This document shows, in pieces, positions 60,858-64,000 of a stretch of DNA of 64,000 nt. Both the position numbers and the translations under genes were made by a program. Location: the NCBI GenBank assembly GCA_947377285.1, contig CANCFT010000015.1, positions 1 through 64,000 on the forward strand. The letters run 5' to 3'. The DNA is from Bacteriovoracaceae bacterium (GTDB lineage: Bacteria; Bdellovibrionota; Bacteriovoracia; Bacteriovoracales; Bacteriovoracaceae). The notes beneath the pieces were generated by a model. It was not told the origin of the DNA. It did no database searches and saw nothing but the letters and a program-made list of their open reading frames with translations. Position 1 is the first letter of the stretch. The number at the start of each line of letters is the position of its first letter.

Positions 60858-63800
60858 TTATTTACAAAAAATTGCGTTATTATCTCTTGAGCACAAATAA
60901 GATTTTATCAATGTATTTTCTTTTTTAAGATCCAAAATTTCTTTAGATTTATTAGCGCTTTCTATTTCAAGTTTTTCAACTTTGGTCTTCACTGAAGCTA
61001 ATTCACGCTTATTATCTTTTGCCATTAATTTCAGTTCTTCAAACTCACCTTGCATAGTCTTGAACATTTGTAAATTCGCACTTATTTGTAGTTCTTGCTC
61101 TTTAATCGCCTCAATTAATGGTGCAATCAAGGCAGGATAATTAACACTTAGAAAGCCCTGTTTATCTTCTAAAACAAGTTCTGGAAAAACGGCTTGAACA
61201 TCTTGAGCAATAACTCCAATTTGTTTTCTATCCGTAAAATGTTTTTCTGGATAATCATCAATTGCCCAATCATAGCTGACTCCATTGATTTGAGTTATTT
61301 TTTTGATGCTATTTTTTAGTGGACTAATATTTCTCTTCCAACGACGATCTGACGATAATGCGACAGTTGCTGCTCGAACACTTCCACTGGCATTAATGTC
61401 CCCACCTTGTACATCTAGTTTATACGAAGGAGTAGTCGTTCCTATTCCCATATTTCCTGTATTCGTGACTCTTATTCTTTCAACTCCTGATCCGTCTGAA
61501 AAAATAATATGGTTAGAAAGTGTTTCACTACCGGCGCCTGTAAATGATCCAATATAAACATTGTTTGAGCCTGTTGTAATGGCCGAGCCAGCATTATACC
61601 CAACACCTATATTGTTACTTCCTGTTGTTAACTTGAGTGCAAAATAACCAAGGGCCGAGTTATAGTATCCTGTCGCATTAGTCGTTAATGCTTGGGATCC
61701 AATTGCTGAGTTTCCAGTTCCAGTTGTGTTTGCAGTGAGTGCATGATCACCAACAGAACTATTATAAAAACCTGCTGTGTTAGCAGATAAAGCTCCGTAT
61801 CCCATACCTAAATTATATGATCCTGTTGTATTTCCAGCTAAAGCAAAACCACCAAATCCATTGTTCATAGTACCTGTTGTGTTTGATCTCAATGCTTGTG
61901 AACCTAAAGCATTGTTAGAGCTTCCAGAAGTATTAAGTTGTAAAGTAGAATGCCCAATGGCCGTATTTTCAACACCCGTATTGTTGGCCGCAGTTGTACT
62001 ACCTCTAAGCGCATAGGCACCTAATGCGGTATTGTAAGAAACACTAGTCGTAGCTGTATTGTCTGCAAATCGCATCGAATTAAAACCAATTGCTGTTGAT
62101 TCATTTTTCCCATTATTTGAATTAAGTGAATATGAACCAAGAGCTGAGTTTGAACTTCCTGTCGAATTATTATAAAGTGCAGTTGATCCAAATGCACTAT
62201 TCCCACTTCCATTACTCGCATAATTCATTCCTGCATAACCCATGACTGTGTTATCACTTCCAGTTGTATTTCCCACCATTACCGAATAACCAACAACTGT
62301 ATTATTAACACCTGTTGAATTGGCCTGAAGTGCAGTATTACCAATAGCAATATTTTGGTACCCAGTTGCCGTATTGTTAAAAGCACCTGGTCCAAAAAAT
62401 AAATTTGAAGCAACACTTCCACGACCAATTGACAGACCATTGACTAGAATATCGCCAGCTACTTCTAACATTTTAGTTGGATTTGTAATTCCTATTCCTA
62501 CATTTCCACTCGCACGATAAATATTTCCACCAGATATTGTCCATTGACCAAAACTATCCACATAACCTTTATTAACTATTTCGTCAGCATTTACTGGTGT
62601 TGTGACTCCATTAATTGTTCCAACACTCAAAGTTCCACCAGTTTTATCGAGTTTAGTAGCTGCTAGTGAAGTTATTTGAGCTTGTAATTTTCCAAAGGCA
62701 GACAGGATAGAATCAGAAGCTATTAAAGCAGAATTTGTTGCAGTTGAAAGACCGGCAAGAGTTATCGAAATAATATTGTTTATTTGAGCTTGTAGTTTTC
62801 CAAATGCTGTTTGAACTGAATCGCTTGTGGCAATAGGTGCATTAGTTAATGTTGGTGCTGATATTGTCGAAGCAATTGACCTCGCGTTCGTAAAATAGAG
62901 ATTTGTACCTTCAGTAATTTCTGTAGATGTTAAATTAACTACCCCAGTAAGTGAATTAACAGATGTCACTCCTCCTGCTGCTGGAGTTACCCAGTTCAAG
63001 GTACCACTTCCATCCGTCGACAAAAATTGTCCAGCGGTTCCAGAAGTTAGGGGAAACATTAAAGTAAGATTACTTGCAAGTGCAGGATTAGCTTTTAGTG
63101 TGATGAAATTAGAGCCACCTTTTAATATCATTTGAGTATTTACAATTAAATCCCCTGAAAGAGTTCCACCTGTAAGAGATAATTTTGTATTTAAGTTTGT
63201 CGAAACTTTATCAAAAGTTGTTCCATTATACATGGCCCAATCACCAACTTCAAAAGTGACTGCATTATAAACTCCGGCAGTTGAAACAATAAAATAATCT
63301 CCTACTTGAGGAGTGACTGTACTAAGATCAGGTGTGTTAGTTATTGCATCCCATGTCCCAATATAAGCTTGTGAACTTGGTAAGCTCATTGGAACCCAAG
63401 TAGTCCCGTTAAATTTAAGAACTTGGCCAACTGTTGCTCCATTAGTGCTTAAATCCATATTAATAGTGAACGAAGATGTAGCGTTAGCATTAGACAATAT
63501 TAGATCCATGACAGTGCCTGCAACAATCGTAACATTTGACATAGTATTAGCAATTAAAGAACTTGAACTTTGCGATTCAATTTGTAATGGAGATGTCACT
63601 CCACCAATTTTCATATCGAGCTGATTAACATTTGCCAAGTTTACACCAGAAAGAATAATTTGATTATTTATAATTTGTACATTTGATAAAGAAAATACTT
63701 TTGAACCAAATTGAGAATCTATATCAGCAATTAAGTTCACAAAACTGGCGGACAGACAATTTGCTTCATTTAATGTAAGTTCTGCATTTTTTAAAGTTGA

Positions 63801-64000
63801 ATCAACTATAAATTCAGTTAAAGAACCACAATATTGTTTTCCTTGTTGAGCAAGAGGACCTTCATAACTTACAACTTGAAATTCCCATCTCCCAAATGCA
63901 AAATCTGCAGAATCATTTGCATCTAATTTAATTAATGAATTTGAAGTTGCTGAAATAGCTCGTACAAAGCTTCCACCTTTAAGAGGTACCCCTGCTTGAA
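60858..64000 (-). CDS. Giant surface fibre protein with head repeats and S74 chaperone domain (5' end beyond window)
   Basis: The frame has no stop from 60858 to the right edge, so the start lies beyond 64000; a GTG at 63740 looks like an internal Val codon. In order, N to C: a beta-rich part with an IPT-like segment (LSNVQIINNQIILSGVNLAN), tail-fibre modules (GQVLKFNGTTWVP, GGTLSGDLIVNT, GQFLSTDGSGTLNWV), a GIG-type hinge (NVGIGITNPTKMLEVAG), about 16 head repeats of ~17 residues (ALxxNTTGxxNxxxGxx), a second hinge (NMGIGTTTPSYKLDVQG), an S74 endosialidase-chaperone domain (SSDRRWKRNISPL, GVIAQDVQAVFPELV) and a C-terminal coiled coil. Expected to trimerise at the surface and self-cleave or fold through S74; binding target unknown. 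Confidence 0.85.
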   Translation of the reverse strand, partial: QAGVPLKGGSFVRAISATSNSLIKLDANDSADFAFGRWEFQVVSYEGPLAQQGKQYCGSLTEFIVDSTLKNAELTLNEANCLSASFVNLIADIDSQFGSKVFSLSNVQIINNQIILSGVNLANVNQLDMKIGGVTSPLQIESQSSSSLIANTMSNVTIVAGTVMDLILSNANATSSFTINMDLSTNGATVGQVLKFNGTTWVPMSLPSSQAYIGTWDAITNTPDLSTVTPQVGDYFIVSTAGVYNAVTFEVGDWAMYNGTTFDKVSTNLNTKLSLTGGTLSGDLIVNTQMILKGGSNFITLKANPALASNLTLMFPLTSGTAGQFLSTDGSGTLNWVTPAAGGVTSVNSLTGVVNLTSTEITEGTNLYFTNARSIASTISAPTLTNAPIATSDSVQTAFGKLQAQINNIISITLAGLSTATNSALIASDSILSAFGKLQAQITSLAATKLDKTGGTLSVGTINGVTTPVNADEIVNKGYVDSFGQWTISGGNIYRASGNVGIGITNPTKMLEVAGDILVNGLSIGRGSVASNLFFGPGAFNNTATGYQNIAIGNTALQANSTGVNNTVVGYSVMVGNTTGSDNTVMGYAGMNYASNGSGNSAFGSTALYNNSTGSSNSALGSYSLNSNNGKNESTAIGFNSMRFADNTATTSVSYNTALGAYALRGSTTAANNTGVENTAIGHSTLQLNTSGSSNNALGSQALRSNTTGTMNNGFGGFALAGNTTGSYNLGMGYGALSANTAGFYNSSVGDHALTANTTGTGNSAIGSQALTTNATGYYNSALGYFALKLTTGSNNIGVGYNAGSAITTGSNNVYIGSFTGAGSETLSNHIIFSDGSGVERIRVTNTGNMGIGTTTPSYKLDVQGGDINASGSVRAATVALSSDRRWKRNISPLKNSIKKITQINGVSYDWAIDDYPEKHFTDRKQIGVIAQDVQAVFPELVLEDKQGFLSVNYPALIAPLIEAIKEQELQISANLQMFKTMQGEFEELKLMAKDNKRELASVKTKVEKLEIESANKSKEILDLKKENTLIKSYLCSRDNNAIFCK
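61545..62400. repeat. Tandem ~51-base coding repeats (head repeats of the fibre gene)
   Basis: Degenerate tandem units of about 51 bases encode ~17-residue repeats of the form ALxxNTTGxxNxxxGxx. I count roughly 16. Two units are interrupted by longer inserts (near 61970-62110). They build the beta-roll head of the fibre, similar to YadA-type head repeats. Confidence 0.75.

Noticed and set aside
61303-62221. Several open frames opposite or out of frame with the fibre repeats
   Set aside because: They are caused by the periodic repeats; the minus-strand frame with recognisable domains explains the region.
63738-63740. GTG as the start codon of the giant fibre gene
   Set aside because: The same frame is open without a stop from here to base 64000 and encodes protein-like sequence; no ribosome binding site precedes the GTG. 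The gene is therefore treated as running past the window edge.
60858-64000. Prophage tail-fibre gene
   Set aside because: S74 domains are common in phages, but no phage gene of any kind is visible in the preceding 60 kb and the neighbouring genes are ordinary chromosomal genes. Bacterial surface fibre is preferred, although sequence to the right is unseen.

Overview
The window is AT-rich and densely coded, with about 70 protein genes on both strands. No rRNA, tRNA, CRISPR array, insertion sequence or integrase was seen. No gene-free gap exceeds 300 bases; the largest (about 5240-5496, 51449-51697, 1297-1563 and 6939-7165) hold only leader or promoter-like sequence with nothing recognisable beyond it. 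The gene style suggests a free-living, Gram-negative, predatory-type bacterium of the Bdellovibrionota, most like the Bacteriovorax/Peredibacter side. The pointers are many small lipoproteins and secreted Cys-rich proteins, a pilin-like adhesin, a giant fibre protein with head repeats and an S74 chaperone domain, the classical menaquinone route and a lysyl-tRNA synthetase of class I. This placement is inference; no marker gene proves it.

Layout. 0-7 kb: thyA-folA, a secreted C26-type amidotransferase, a pilin-like fibre protein and its lipoprotein neighbour, a repeat lipoprotein, and a NamZ-type muramidase homologue. 7-11.6 kb: a complete branched-chain amino acid ABC importer operon (livJHMGF). 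12-17.7 kb: a flavin reductase-like protein, then a MoxR / DUF58 / DUF4129 operon whose third gene looks like TgpA without its transglutaminase core. 18-21 kb: class I LysRS and two tandem, related secreted Cys-rich proteins. 21-28 kb: polyprenyl diphosphate synthase opposite ubiE-menF-menD-menA-menC. 28-32.5 kb: two small lipoproteins, a porin-like protein, cysE-cysK and a secreted trypsin-like protease. 32.5-42.4 kb: hemB, sufE, a DUF155 protein, asnB with an RluA-type pseudouridine synthase, a membrane-anchored peroxiredoxin-like protein, a YkuD_2 protein, a DUF3445 protein, a methyltransferase and a lipoprotein. 42.4-45.7 kb: a small polysaccharide locus (Wzz-like, SLBB protein, Wzy/WaaL-like, microprotein). 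45.7-52 kb: rlmF, a serine hydrolase and several secreted proteins. 51.7-54 kb: a reduced form of the DUF3833/DUF2878/SDR/NTF2 lipid cluster. 54-60.7 kb: membrane proteins, Hsp20, an AhpD-like protein, a soluble chemoreceptor, exported MsrA, a TrmK-like methyltransferase and a large secreted protein. 60.9 kb to the right edge: a giant fibre protein whose reading frame stays open past base 64000.

The observations I rate highest are: (1) five genes between 34 and 42 kb whose ATG lies exactly where transcription should start, seven bases after a -10 box, with no ribosome binding site, so they are probably leaderless; (2) the TgpA-like operon in which the catalytic transglutaminase is replaced by a duplicated Asn-rich coiled coil; (3) a pseudopilin fused to a tail-fibre hinge and a C1q-like head; (4) hairpins that bury the ribosome binding sites of moxR and the porin gene; (5) a strong excess of the tetramer GGCC in an AT-rich genome.
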